From NCBI GenBank assembly GCA_002494495.1, contig DACB01000001.1, forward strand, positions 62,001 through 126,000: 64,000 bases of DNA, in the 5' to 3' direction. This document shows positions 1 to 10,828 of the stretch, piece by piece. Position 1 is the first letter of the stretch, and each line of letters begins with the position of its first letter. The DNA is from Methanobacterium sp. UBA294. Its GTDB lineage: Archaea > Methanobacteriota > Methanobacteria > Methanobacteriales > Methanobacteriaceae. Under the pieces are notes generated by a model, which saw nothing but the letters and a program-made list of their open reading frames with translations, did not search any database and was not told the origin of the DNA. Position numbers and translations under genes: made by a program.

Positions 1-1020
1 ATGACATTGCATGATTACTTCTTGTTATGTCCCACCCTCAAACTCTTCAAAAGCAACAACCAGATATGCATCGGTCACGATATCAAAGAGAAGTGTAGTA
101 TTTGTTGTAGAAACGCCCCCAAAGATGGTAAATTTTTGATTATAACCACTCTCCTTTATTATCTAAAAAAGATTCATCTATTTACTCTAGTTTTAAAAAT
201 AAAAAATTGTTTAAGTAAATTTTCGAAAAATTCCCAGTTTAAAACAAAAAAATTTATGGATTGGGAGCAATTTAGATCAGAAAATGAAGTGTTAAAGATA
301 GATTATCAAAGAAGGAGAGACACTAATATTGTAAGATTGAAGAAAATTGATCTATTAATTTCTGTATCTCATAGAATGGAAGAGATATACAGGAGCTATG
401 GAATAAATAATTTAATTACTTTGCATAGTACTGTAAAGCATTTAGAATTAATAAAACCGAAAATAATTGATATAAATAGATTAATTAAATTTGCAGCATT
501 GTCAAGCTGTGGTATTATCTCAAAGGGATCCCAAGTTCTTCTGGAGGCCATAGAAATATTAAATTTGAAGGGTTACAGTAAACAGTTTGAACTTCACTTG
601 TGGGGTGGACTTGAAAATGGTGTTAAACGTATTTTAAATTATGAATTTGTATATTACTATGGTCCATATGATGTTAGAGATCTAGACAAAATATTGGATA
701 GAGTTGATGTGGGAATAATGCCTTCAATTTGGGAAGAGGCTTATGGATTTACTGGTATTGAATTTCTAGCCAAAGGAATTCCAGTGATAGGTAACAAGAA
801 AGGGGGTATAGTTGATTATGTAGTGGATGGTTCAACTGGCTGGGTGAATAAAACAGCTACCGCTGAGGAGTTAGCCAGTAAAATGGAATATATCATTAGA
901 AATCCTGGAGAAATCAGGGACTTAAACCGGAAAATAATTAAGGATAATAAGGGTTTGATTAAATCCATGGACACTCATTTTAATGAAATTAAAGATATAT
1001 ACTTAAATTTAGTTAATTGA
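1..1020 (+). CDS. Glycosyltransferase family 4, 5'-truncated by window edge
   Basis: C-terminal part of a GT-B fold sugar transferase that would move a nucleotide-activated sugar onto a surface glycan or lipid-linked acceptor. The frame is open from base 1 and begins in what looks like mid-domain sequence (TLHDYFLLCPT, with Cys pairs shortly after), so the true start lies upstream. The C-terminal nucleotide-sugar domain shows the GT4 signature: PSIWEEAYGFTGIEFLAKGIPVI followed by GGIVDYV near residues 240-275. It is followed after 37 bases by a GT2 gene on the same strand, suggesting one glycan operon. Donor and acceptor cannot be told from sequence. Confidence 0.85.
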   Translation: MTLHDYFLLCPTLKLFKSNNQICIGHDIKEKCSICCRNAPKDGKFLIITTLLYYLKKIHLFTLVLKIKNCLSKFSKNSQFKTKKFMDWEQFRSENEVLKIDYQRRRDTNIVRLKKIDLLISVSHRMEEIYRSYGINNLITLHSTVKHLELIKPKIIDINRLIKFAALSSCGIISKGSQVLLEAIEILNLKGYSKQFELHLWGGLENGVKRILNYEFVYYYGPYDVRDLDKILDRVDVGIMPSIWEEAYGFTGIEFLAKGIPVIGNKKGGIVDYVVDGSTGWVNKTATAEELASKMEYIIRNPGEIRDLNRKIIKDNKGLIKSMDTHFNEIKDIYLNLVN

Positions 1021-1057
1021 GGCATTTCGATGCTTAGTTATATTGGGGCAGGGATAG

Positions 1058-2119
1058 ATGGAATTTCAAGGACAGCGTCACATAAAAAGGGTATCTGCAG
1101 TTGTTGTTACTTTTAATAGGAAAGATTTGTTAGCGGAGTGTTTACAGTCTTTGAGGAATCAATCATATCCTTTAGATGGTATCTATGTGATTGATAATGC
1201 TTCTAGTGATGGTACTGGTGAACTGTTATATGAAAAGGGGTACATTGGGGAGGCACTGCAAAATTATAAGGGAGCCTGGAGTAAATGCTATAAAATTAAA
1301 AACTCTGTAGATGGAGAAGGACTTAAACTTCACTATATACGGCTAGATGAAAATAAGGGAGGTGCCGGAGGTTTCTACGAAGGTGTTAAAAGAGCCTATC
1401 ATGAAGGATATGATTGGTTATGGTTGATGGATGATGATGCTGAACCACTTAACGATGCCCTTGAGAAATTAAGTAAATATTTTGATGAAAAAAATATTTC
1501 CGCTCTTTCGGGATTAGTTAAAACACCTGATGATAATATCGTACCTTTCCATAGGGGATATTTTGATTTCAATAGCTTTTGGAATTATAAAATTGCTGAA
1601 TCAGTACAATCAGAATTGATTGACAATAATGAAGTTTTAGAGATAGATGTGACTTCTTTTGTGGGTGTTTTAATCAACAGAAAATCAATAACTAAAATAA
1701 GATTTCCGAAAAAAGAATTCTTTATTTATGGCGATGATTACGAATATTCCATTAGGTTGCGTAGTGTAGGGCGAATTTTACTAATTATGGATAGTGTTAT
1801 ATTACATAAAGATTTTAAGACCAATGATCAAGCAACAAAAGAAATTTTAGGTAATCCTTACTATATAATAAAATATGATAAGTATTGGACCCGTTATTAT
1901 GAAATAAGGAATAATATGTGGTTACTTAAAAAATATAGAAAACCAATTTTATCATATTGGATGATAATGATAATTTCATGGCTATTCAATGTATTTATGA
2001 TTGTTCTATATGATGATCATAAATTCAAAAGAATCCATCTTACAACATCTGCATATGCCGGCGCATTTAACGATGATTTTGATAATAAAAGAGCAAAGGA
2101 GATATTATATAAAGGATGA
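1058..2119 (+). CDS. Glycosyltransferase family 2 (GlfT2-like)
   Basis: Predicted GT-A fold glycosyltransferase of 353 residues. The N-terminal strand VSAVVVTFNRKDLLAECLQSL and the IDNASSDGT motif bind the nucleotide sugar, and WLMDDDAEP (about residue 125) carries the DDD metal-binding motif typical of galactofuranosyl- or rhamnosyl-type GT2 enzymes. A hydrophobic stretch near residue 300 could associate with membrane. It lies 37 bases after the GT4 gene and is convergent with the next GT4. Family assignment is firm; the sugar is unknown. Confidence 0.88.
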   Translation: MEFQGQRHIKRVSAVVVTFNRKDLLAECLQSLRNQSYPLDGIYVIDNASSDGTGELLYEKGYIGEALQNYKGAWSKCYKIKNSVDGEGLKLHYIRLDENKGGAGGFYEGVKRAYHEGYDWLWLMDDDAEPLNDALEKLSKYFDEKNISALSGLVKTPDDNIVPFHRGYFDFNSFWNYKIAESVQSELIDNNEVLEIDVTSFVGVLINRKSITKIRFPKKEFFIYGDDYEYSIRLRSVGRILLIMDSVILHKDFKTNDQATKEILGNPYYIIKYDKYWTRYYEIRNNMWLLKKYRKPILSYWMIMIISWLFNVFMIVLYDDHKFKRIHLTTSAYAGAFNDDFDNKRAKEILYKG

Positions 2120-2140
2120 ATTTAGAGCATATAACTAGAA

Positions 2141-3346
2141 TTAATACAATTTTTTCAGTAACTCATTCCATAGAGTCACTATTTGATCGTTATCAAATTT
2201 TTCAGCCCTAATTTTGCCATTAGAATAGTTCTTCCTTAAATTAGGGCTTTTTATAATTTCTATCATCAAATTTGCAAATTTTTCCTCTTGTCTGTTTAGA
2301 GGTTTCTCATTGATAGTATTAAAATCATCTTCATTAGGAAATGGCTCATTGAGAATGGCGAATTTACCTAGATATGGGTAATTTGGTTTTTCCTCAAAAT
2401 CAAGTTCAGGACACAATATCTCTTTAGGTCCAGTTTTACAGTCACTTGATATGATTGGAATATCCATTGACAATGCTTCAATAAGAACCAGTGGAAGTCC
2501 CTCCCACAGCGAAGGGAAGAGGAAACAATCACCATTTTTTAGAAAGGGGAATACATTATCCTGTTCTCCAAGGAAAAACACATGATTATTAAGGTCAAGT
2601 TTAGTGATCAGGTCTTCTAAATCCTCCTTTAAGGGGCCATCACCTAGTATGAAAAGCCGAGCATGGGGGTATCTCTCAAACACTTGTTTGAAACTACGTA
2701 TCATAAACCACTGACCTTTTTGTCTGGTCAAACGACCTATATTGATGAAATTGAAGTGTTCTTCCTTGAATAGATCCTTATATTCCGGAACGAGTTCTAC
2801 TTGGGAAAGTTTAATATTTTCTTGAATGTCTACCATATTGTAGATGGTTTGGGTGTTGGATATATTGTAAACCTGATTAAGTATGTGTTCTGTTTCTTTA
2901 GAGACGCAGACTACAATATTAGCTTTTGGATAAAAGAATTTAATGGAATGAAATTTTAATTTATTATCCAAAAAAATTTCAGGGTTCATGTGTTGGGTGG
3001 CTATTATATGTGCTTTGTTTTTTACCAACAAACGGCTTGTAACCGCGTAGAAATTTCCAATCTCTGAAACAGCGATTATAGTGTCAATCTCCAGATCATT
3101 ACAGATTCTTTTAATCTTTGGAGAATATTTTAATAGATTATAAAGTCGTTTTGCACTGTTTGTATAAATATCATCTATTTTTAAACTGTAGTAATCGCCT
3201 TTAAACTTGTATTTTGGGCTTTCATCCATCAAAGTAAGATAAGAAATATCATAACCTTTATCATACAGTTTAGTACCTAAGGTAGCTGCGAATCTTTCCG
3301 ATCCTCCCCCTACCTTCAATGATTCTACAAGGACAAGTACTTTCAT
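2141..3346 (-). CDS. Glycosyltransferase family 4
   Basis: Complete 401-residue GT-B glycosyltransferase. The N-terminus MKVLVLVESLKVGGGSERFA is the glycine-rich acceptor-side loop; the C-terminal half has NIGRLTRQKGQ, the LFILGDGP strand and FPSLWEGLPLVLIEALSMDIPII, the E-x7-E signature of GT4 retaining enzymes. It is transcribed from the same strand as the downstream-numbered GT2 gene at 3581-4579. A 26-codon relic of a near copy of this gene's start sits between the two, so the locus has probably undergone duplication and loss. Confidence 0.9.
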   Translation of the reverse strand: MKVLVLVESLKVGGGSERFAATLGTKLYDKGYDISYLTLMDESPKYKFKGDYYSLKIDDIYTNSAKRLYNLLKYSPKIKRICNDLEIDTIIAVSEIGNFYAVTSRLLVKNKAHIIATQHMNPEIFLDNKLKFHSIKFFYPKANIVVCVSKETEHILNQVYNISNTQTIYNMVDIQENIKLSQVELVPEYKDLFKEEHFNFINIGRLTRQKGQWFMIRSFKQVFERYPHARLFILGDGPLKEDLEDLITKLDLNNHVFFLGEQDNVFPFLKNGDCFLFPSLWEGLPLVLIEALSMDIPIISSDCKTGPKEILCPELDFEEKPNYPYLGKFAILNEPFPNEDDFNTINEKPLNRQEEKFANLMIEIIKSPNLRKNYSNGKIRAEKFDNDQIVTLWNELLKKLY

Positions 3347-3487
3347 ATCAACAAATCCAGAAATGTAACCTCTATTTATTGTTTTATTATTTTATATTAA
3401 ATAAGATATAAAAATCAATTAGAATGAATCAATTAAATAAATAAAATGGTATAATATGAATGTGATATCTTAAACATTCTTATATAA

Positions 3488-3565
3488 TTAATCTCCAATA
3501 TAATGACCGAATTTATCAGATCCGCTTCCTATTTTCAATGAATCAACTAAGATTAAGATTTTCAT
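3488..3565 (-). pseudogene. Relic of a GT4 glycosyltransferase start
   Basis: Reading the minus strand from 3565 gives ATG and 25 codons beginning MKILILVDSLKIGSGSDKFG, then TAA. This aligns residue by residue with the start of the intact GT4 at 2141-3346 (MKVLVLVESLKVGGGSERFA). Only the N-terminal loop survives, so this is interpreted as what remains of a duplicated or recombined glycosyltransferase gene. It is also possible that the short peptide is translated as a leader. Confidence 0.7.
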
Positions 3566-3580
3566 TATTTTATACCAGAT

Positions 3581-4579
3581 TTATTTTCTTATTAATCCTT
3601 TTAAAAAGCCGGCACCATATCCGATATGGATGGCTGGAAATATCAACAATGCAGAGGCTTGATTCAAACTGCCATGCCTGACCATGATGTTAATAGTATA
3701 TATTACATCAATTATTAAGTAGAGGATAACTGGTGACCAGATTAAAATCAGATAATTAAAGTTTAAATGCCCAATCAGGAATATTATCAAACCTATTAAT
3801 GCAAATAAGGGGTATAAAATTGCTAAAACAGGGATTAAATGGTAATATTTCAATGTCTCCCTGTATTTTTTCGCCAGTTTGTACCTGCCTTCCCCATATT
3901 TGTACATCTGCATGAAGAATTGGCTGATGTTCTTCCGCCGGTACTGATATACCCTGGCTTCCGGATGTTTTAACAATACGTAACCCCTGTTTATTAGCTG
4001 GTGGTTGAAGTCGGTGTCTTCACAGTGGGTCATATTTTCGTCGTAGATTATCTCTTCACTCCTCAGTGTGGATCTCTTATACAGGGCAAAGGCTACTGTA
4101 TCTACAGTGTGTATTTCTTTTTCTTCTGTAAATGAGGTTCCGAGACCCCCGAATATAGTCTGAACACAGTAGGCTACAGTTTTTCCAAATGGTGTGTCAT
4201 CTTCTGGGCTGGCATAGGTGGATCCGATGCCTCCCAGGTGGTATTTCTTTTCATATTCTTTGTAGGAAAGATAAAGTATCTCCAGCCAGTTTTCATCAAC
4301 ATAGGCATGCCCGTCCAGGTATGCTACATATTCTGACGAGCCAGTTTTTAACCCTATGTTACGCCCCGAACTGATAGTTTCCTCCTTATTTATGAGTAAC
4401 TTTATCCTGTTATCTTCATTCATTAATTCATTTACTATATCCCTGGTTCTATCTTTAGACAGCCCGTCAACAACCAGGATGTTGATATCATTCATGATTT
4501 GATTCATTAGAGATCGGATACACCTCTCGATGTATTCCTCCTCATTTTTAACACCCACGATGATGTCTATAATTGCCAA
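3581..4579 (-). CDS. Membrane-anchored glycosyltransferase family 2
   Basis: 332-residue GT2 enzyme with TTG start preceded by GGTG. The N-terminal catalytic domain shows IDIIVGVKNEEEYIERCI, VVDGLSKDRT, the metal-binding region YLDGHAYVDENW, and QYRRKNISQFFMQMYKYGEGR (a QxxRW-like acceptor helix, here QYRRK). Two to three transmembrane helices follow from about residue 245. The layout resembles succinoglycan- or dolichol-phosphate-type synthases working at the cytoplasmic face of the membrane. Part of the surface glycan cluster; substrate unknown. Confidence 0.87.
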   Translation of the reverse strand: MAIIDIIVGVKNEEEYIERCIRSLMNQIMNDINILVVDGLSKDRTRDIVNELMNEDNRIKLLINKEETISSGRNIGLKTGSSEYVAYLDGHAYVDENWLEILYLSYKEYEKKYHLGGIGSTYASPEDDTPFGKTVAYCVQTIFGGLGTSFTEEKEIHTVDTVAFALYKRSTLRSEEIIYDENMTHCEDTDFNHQLINRGYVLLKHPEARVYQYRRKNISQFFMQMYKYGEGRYKLAKKYRETLKYYHLIPVLAILYPLFALIGLIIFLIGHLNFNYLILIWSPVILYLIIDVIYTINIMVRHGSLNQASALLIFPAIHIGYGAGFLKGLIRK

Positions 4580-4834
4580 AACAACACCAGCAAATCAATC
4601 TGTTTAAAAAAATTAGTTTTTCTCGTATAAATGATACTAATCAATCTTAATTATAATTATGGTTGAGGGCACTATCCCACTAGACTCCCTATTTATAATC
4701 TAAGAATTATAATATTTTATAATATAAATTAATTATAAACAGTTGAAAAATTTAACAAATCTTTATTCAAAAAATCTTTAAATATTTAATTGTTGGATTC
4801 AATTTTTTTAGATTAAAAAAAATGTGTAGATAAC

Positions 4835-5533
4835 ATGATATATTTTAGAGGCTGCACTGTCAGGGAGAAACTCCCCCATATTGAAATGGCCACCAGACAA
4901 ATTTTAAAGATGGCAAATATTGACCATCATATTTTAGATGATGAAGAATGCTGTGGTTCATTCCTGCTCAGGACAGGATTTGCAGATGATGCCCGGGAAG
5001 TAATGGCCAAAACCGCCGAGAAGTTAAAGGGTGAAAAGGTACTGGTTTCCTGTGCTGGATGTTATAATACTCTTAAAAATGATTATAAAGAATTTTTAGG
5101 GGTGGATCTGGATGTAATCCATATTTCCATGCTTTTTGAAAATTTGATAAAGGAGGGAGTTATTAAACCAGATAAACTCCCGGTAAATGTCTCCTACCAC
5201 GATCCCTGCCACCTGGGAAGACACAGTGGCGAGTATGACTCTCCAAGGGGGATCTTAAGATCCATTGCTACCTTGGTGGAGATGGAAAATATTAAAGAAA
5301 ACGCCCGCTGCTGTGGGGCAGGCGGGGGAGTTAAATCAGCCTACCCGGAAATTGCAAATAAACTGGCCCAGAAAAGGATAGATGATGCTCTGGAGACTGA
5401 TGCAGACATACTGGTTACATCCTGTTCCTTCTGCCTCGTCAACCTGCAGGAAGCATCAGGAAATCCTAAACCTAAGATAAAGGTGATGGACTTATCAGAA
5501 ATCTTGTTGTGGGCTTTAACTAGAGGAAAATAA
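4835..5533 (+). CDS. CCG-domain iron-sulfur protein (LutA/HdrB-like)
   Basis: 232-residue cysteine-rich-domain protein. Two CCG repeats are visible: the first ends with EECCGSFLLRTG and CAGCYNTLK, the second has HDPCHLGRHSGEYD, ARCCGAGGGVKSAYPE and TSCSFCLVN. In HdrB, GlpC and LutA this domain binds a cubane-type cluster used in thiol/disulfide or lactate-linked redox chemistry. The next gene (71 bases downstream) is a LUD-domain ferredoxin, matching the LutA-LutB arrangement. A third partner, LutC, is not present here. Substrate unknown; a heterodisulfide-reductase-like role is an alternative. Confidence 0.85.
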   Translation: MIYFRGCTVREKLPHIEMATRQILKMANIDHHILDDEECCGSFLLRTGFADDAREVMAKTAEKLKGEKVLVSCAGCYNTLKNDYKEFLGVDLDVIHISMLFENLIKEGVIKPDKLPVNVSYHDPCHLGRHSGEYDSPRGILRSIATLVEMENIKENARCCGAGGGVKSAYPEIANKLAQKRIDDALETDADILVTSCSFCLVNLQEASGNPKPKIKVMDLSEILLWALTRGK

Positions 5534-5604
5534 AAATCTAAGCAATTAATTACTGATAGATTTAGAATTAAAACAGTGAGAGATTTAAAAATTAATATAA
5601 TTAA

Positions 5605-6837
5605 ATGGTAAAAAACATGACAACTCCCATGGATGAATCAGAGATCCAGGCCATGAATAAATCCTTTAAAATCCTCAATAAAAGGAGAAAAAAGCTACTG
5701 GATAATGAAAAAACAAGGAAACTTAAAGAAAGAGTTCGCCAGATCAGGGAGTACTCAATAAGCCACTTGGAGGAACTTAAAGTTGAGGCAGTTGAGAAGC
5801 TACAGAGCAATGGAGTTGAGGTTATCTATGCCGAAGATTCAAATGAAGCATTAAAAGCCATATATTCCCTGGTTAAGTTTGAAAATACAGTGGCCAAATC
5901 GAAATCTAACACTGCAAGCGAGATAGGCTTATCTGACTTTTTACAGACCAAGGATATACAGGTGGTGGAGACTGATCTAGGGGATAGGATTGTCCAGTTT
6001 ACAGATAAAAAGAAATCATCACACCCCATAGGCCCGGCAGCCCACCTTAGTATGGAGGAGATTGCCCGGGTTCTCCGGGAAAAATTCAAAAGGGAAGTTA
6101 AATCCGACCCTCAGGAGATTCTGAACGCTGTTAAAGAGGATGTGATGGATGAACTATCTCACTGTAACGTGGGGATAACTGGTGCAAATTCACTGGCTGC
6201 ACAGGATGGTTCCCTGGTGATGGTGCACAACGAAGGAAACATCAGCATGGTATCCCTTCTGGACACCCACATCGTTATTGTGGGCATTGATAAACTCGTG
6301 GGAACCTTGGAAGAAGCAATCTCAGTGGTGAAATTGGAGACAATATACGCCACAGGAAAAACCTCACCAGCCTATATGAACGTGGTATCATCCCCTTCAA
6401 AGACAGCCGATATAGAACAGATACTCTTAATGGGGATGTACGGTGCAAGCAGGGTGGTTGTTATTTTACTTGATAACGGCCGGAGCAAAACCCTGAAAAA
6501 TTCCAGGGAAAGCCTACTTTGCATCGGCTGCGGAAGCTGCATAGTAACCTGCCCAGTATATGATGTTATGGGTTATGAGTTCGGGTACGGCCGCCATCTG
6601 GGCGGTAGAGGAGTGGTCTTCAGCCGTTACCTGAGAGATAAAGAAGTCTGCTTCAAATCTGGCCTTTTCACCTGTACCCTCTGTGGACAGTGCACACTCG
6701 ACTGCCCCATGGAAATACCAACCAACCAGCTCATTGAAGAATTGAGAAGGGAAATGGTAGAAGCAGGGATATTGAAGGAAAAACACGGAGAAACCGCCCG
6801 GAAAATAAAGAAAAATGGTTCTCCTTATTCCCAATAG
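5605..6837 (+). CDS. LUD-domain 4Fe-4S protein (LutB-like)
   Basis: 410-residue protein with an N-terminal helical region, a LUD domain (roughly 60-290; features include VAKSKSNTASEIGL and NVGITGANSLAAQDGSLVMVHNEGN) and two C-terminal 4Fe-4S sites, CIGCGSCIVTCP and CTLCGQCTLDCP. LutB proteins pass electrons in lactate or related hydroxy-acid oxidation. With the CCG protein upstream it forms a two-gene LutAB-like module, presumably cytoplasmic. The hydroxy-acid or thiol substrate in a methanogen is not known. Confidence 0.88.
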   Translation: MVKNMTTPMDESEIQAMNKSFKILNKRRKKLLDNEKTRKLKERVRQIREYSISHLEELKVEAVEKLQSNGVEVIYAEDSNEALKAIYSLVKFENTVAKSKSNTASEIGLSDFLQTKDIQVVETDLGDRIVQFTDKKKSSHPIGPAAHLSMEEIARVLREKFKREVKSDPQEILNAVKEDVMDELSHCNVGITGANSLAAQDGSLVMVHNEGNISMVSLLDTHIVIVGIDKLVGTLEEAISVVKLETIYATGKTSPAYMNVVSSPSKTADIEQILLMGMYGASRVVVILLDNGRSKTLKNSRESLLCIGCGSCIVTCPVYDVMGYEFGYGRHLGGRGVVFSRYLRDKEVCFKSGLFTCTLCGQCTLDCPMEIPTNQLIEELRREMVEAGILKEKHGETARKIKKNGSPYSQ

Positions 6838-7147
6838 ATGGAGTTAAGAGCCAAATAAATAGATGGTTATGGTAAAATAGATGATGGAGTTAAGGGGCCA
6901 AAATTGATAGTCTAGGTTTAACGCTAAAAACTTAACAACTACAACGATAGTTAAATATATAAGATTTAGTAAATATGTGATAAAAATTATTTAAGGGATC
7001 ATTGAGTATTCACGAATCATCATGTATCTTTTGGGGTCTTTAAGAAATAGAGTTTTAAAAGCACCCGATTAAATATAACTGAGTGATAAAATCAATTTAT
7101 AGGTGGAAATTTCATGGTAAAGTTTAATTCATGGGAGGGTATTAATA
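6838..7147. other. Intergenic, 310 bases
   Basis: No convincing gene. Contains an imperfect direct repeat, ATGGAGTTAAGAGCCAAA at 6838-6855 and a close copy at 6884-6903, directly after the LUD gene. The mfnB ribosome binding site GGGAGGG lies at 7133-7139. Confidence 0.5.
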
Positions 7148-7861
7148 TTGCTTCTATTAATTAGCCCGATAAATACAGAGGAAGCACAGGAAGCCATAGA
7201 AGGTGGTGCTGATATCATAGATGTGAAAAACCCTAAGGAAGGTTCATTAGGAGCTAATTTCCCCTGGGTAATAAGGAGTATAAGGGAACTTACACCAGAA
7301 AACATGCTGGTAAGCGCCACCCTTGGAGACGTACCCTATAAACCAGGGACAGTTTCTCTAGCAGCTGCAGGAGCAGTTGCATCCGGGGCAGATTACATCA
7401 AAGTAGGTTTGTATGGTACCAGAAATTATTCCGAAGCATTGGAAGTAATGGAAAATGTGGTTAAAACTGTTAAGGATGCAAGCGATGACATACTGGTAGT
7501 GGCCTCAGGATATGCCGATGCCCACCGGGTAGGTGCTGTGGATCCCATGGAAATACCGCGCGTGGCCGCAGATTCCGGTGCAGATTTGGCAATGGTGGAT
7601 ACCGCAGTTAAAGACGGTAACACACTCTTTGACTTCATGGATGAAGAAGCAATTTCCAAATTTACCACAGACACACATGATCAAGGACTTAAAAATGCAC
7701 TGGCTGGTTCCATCAAAGAAGACCAGCTCAAATTACTCTATGATTTAGGTTGTGATGTGGTTGGTATTCGTGGAGCGGCATGTACTGGTGGGGATAGAAA
7801 TAATGGTAGCATCAACCGAGATGCTGTTTCCAGATTAAAAGCTATGATGAAGGATTTTTAG
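7148..7861 (+). CDS. mfnB: (5-formylfuran-3-yl)methyl phosphate synthase
   Basis: Makes 4-(hydroxymethyl)-2-furancarboxaldehyde phosphate from two glyceraldehyde-3-phosphate molecules, the first committed step of methanofuran biosynthesis. The 237-residue TIM barrel carries IIDVKNPKEGSLGANFPW with Lys27, ADYIKVGLYG with Lys85, and MVDTAVKDG with Asp151 and Lys155, which agree with the catalytic lysines described for the Methanocaldococcus enzyme. The start is TTG at 7148, supported by GGGAGGG eight bases upstream and by the spacing that puts the Schiff-base lysine at residue 27. Confidence 0.95.
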   Translation: MLLLISPINTEEAQEAIEGGADIIDVKNPKEGSLGANFPWVIRSIRELTPENMLVSATLGDVPYKPGTVSLAAAGAVASGADYIKVGLYGTRNYSEALEVMENVVKTVKDASDDILVVASGYADAHRVGAVDPMEIPRVAADSGADLAMVDTAVKDGNTLFDFMDEEAISKFTTDTHDQGLKNALAGSIKEDQLKLLYDLGCDVVGIRGAACTGGDRNNGSINRDAVSRLKAMMKDF

Positions 7862-7910
7862 GGAAAAACAGAAAATTTATTTATTTAAATATACATTAAA
7901 TAATTTAAGT

Positions 7911-7938
7911 AGATTAAATCCATTAGATTAAATCTATT
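7911..7938. repeat. Two tandem 14-bp units upstream of guaB
   Basis: AGATTAAATCCATT is followed directly by AGATTAAATCTATT, then a third partial unit (AGATAATATGG). The spacer 7862-8067 is strongly AT-rich; the repeat sits about 130 bases before the guaB start and might be a regulatory site or simple slippage. Confidence 0.5.
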
Positions 7939-8067
7939 AGATAATATGGAGTAGATTTTTAAAAAATCTTAAATAATTAAAGTTGATATTAAAAGTCTTA
8001 ATAATTGAAGTTAATATTAAAAAAATCTAATTTAATTCATTCTATTTAGTAATTGGGGTTATTAAAA

Positions 8068-9555
<1,488 letters not shown>

Positions 9556-9611
9556 ATTTTATTTTTTTACTTAAACATTCTCTTTATCTAAAATTCTCAT
9601 GAGAGTTGATT

Positions 9612-10217
9612 ATGAAGTCGATGATTGTACTCTGTGGTGGCCGTGGAAAGAGGATGGGCCAGGATAAAGGACTTATGATGGTTGAAAAACAGCCGTTAAT
9701 AATTCAAGTTCTGGAAAATGCATCTGATATAGCAGATGAAATTGTGCTGGTCCTGCGCAACAGGGAGCAGCAGTTGGCATATGAATGTGTTTTAGAAAAT
9801 CAGGAATTCCAGGAGAAGGTCAGGATATGCACCGATACAATGGAAGACCAGGGCCCTTTGATGGGGATATACACTGGTCTTAAATGTATAACTTCGGATC
9901 ATGCCCTGGTGATCCCCTGCGATTCACCATTTATTCCACTGTCCTTTATTAACAATATATTTAAGTATTACAACATGATCTATGATGCAGTTGTACCGGA
10001 ATGGCCTGACGGGAAGCTTGAACCCCTCCATGCAATCTACAATAAGAGGATCACAGGTCAAATAGCCGCTATTTTAAAGGATGGTAGGCGAGATGTTCAA
10101 TCTTTACTTTTGGATGTTGATGTGAGGTATGTACCTGTTTATTCACTTGATGATACTGCCCAGAGTTTTCTAAATTTAAATTATCCTGAAGATCTGGATA
10201 AAAATTTGATAGATTAA
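9612..10217 (+). CDS. mobA: Molybdenum cofactor guanylyltransferase
   Basis: Attaches GMP to molybdopterin (Mo or W) to give the bis-MGD-type cofactor needed by formylmethanofuran and formate dehydrogenases. The roughly 201-residue product has the nucleotidyltransferase loop LCGGRGKRMGQDKGLM, PLMGIYTGL and the metal-binding VIPCDSPFI. The ATG at 9612 is preferred (GAGAG 8-12 bases upstream) over a TTG at 9606. Short for MobA but complete. Confidence 0.87.
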   Translation: MKSMIVLCGGRGKRMGQDKGLMMVEKQPLIIQVLENASDIADEIVLVLRNREQQLAYECVLENQEFQEKVRICTDTMEDQGPLMGIYTGLKCITSDHALVIPCDSPFIPLSFINNIFKYYNMIYDAVVPEWPDGKLEPLHAIYNKRITGQIAAILKDGRRDVQSLLLDVDVRYVPVYSLDDTAQSFLNLNYPEDLDKNLID

Positions 10218-10443
10218 TTAAAATTCTATTAGGTTTAATTGAGGAATTAATTAAAAATCAATCTGATACTTTTAATTGATATAAAATACATCCAATTATT
10301 TAAAATTCGTCGAATAATTTAAAAATTGATAATTTAAAAATCAATTAATTAATAAAATATTGATTATTTAATTTAAAAAAAATATTGTTTTTAATTTAGG
10401 GTAGGAATCCCTATTGATAGCAACTGAATGTTATGTTTCCAAT

Positions 10444-10683
10444 TTAATGGGCCAGAACTTTTCCAGTTTTAGTGAACTTTGTTCTTTCGATTTCAACCAT
10501 GCGCGGGTTTCTGCCTATTTCCAGGAAGAACCTGTTAACTCTTTCAATCATGTCGATGTATTCTTCTTTATCTATTCGACAACCATTAATAATGGTGTAG
10601 TCAGGCATTTCCCCGTTGACTTTCTTGAAATCTAATACGTCTTCAACCATCTGTCGATATTGTCCGAGAGTTAAACTCTCCAT
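10444..10683 (-). CDS. Solo pseudomurein-binding-repeat protein
   Basis: 79 residues made almost entirely of two pseudomurein-binding-repeat-like units: LTLGQYRQMVEDVLDFKKVNG with a following DYTIINGCRIDKEEYIDMIERVNRFF, ending with IGRNPRMVEI. Such repeats normally occur as tails on wall-lytic endopeptidases or adhesins of Methanobacteriales. Here there is no signal peptide, no transmembrane helix and no enzyme domain, so it may be a fragment of a larger gene or a small cytoplasmic/escaped wall-binding protein. No strong ribosome binding site precedes the ATG. Confidence 0.7.
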   Translation of the reverse strand: MESLTLGQYRQMVEDVLDFKKVNGEMPDYTIINGCRIDKEEYIDMIERVNRFFLEIGRNPRMVEIERTKFTKTGKVLAH

Positions 10684-10828
10684 ATATAAACCACATCTAG
10701 TATTTTTTTTATTTGAACGCAGCTAGTATTTTTTATAAGTATCCATGAACTTACATAAATAGGTTACTATGGGAAGATCAGTTCACTTTATGCCCGTTTA
10801 ATATTTATGATTCGTGGCTAAAGATTTC

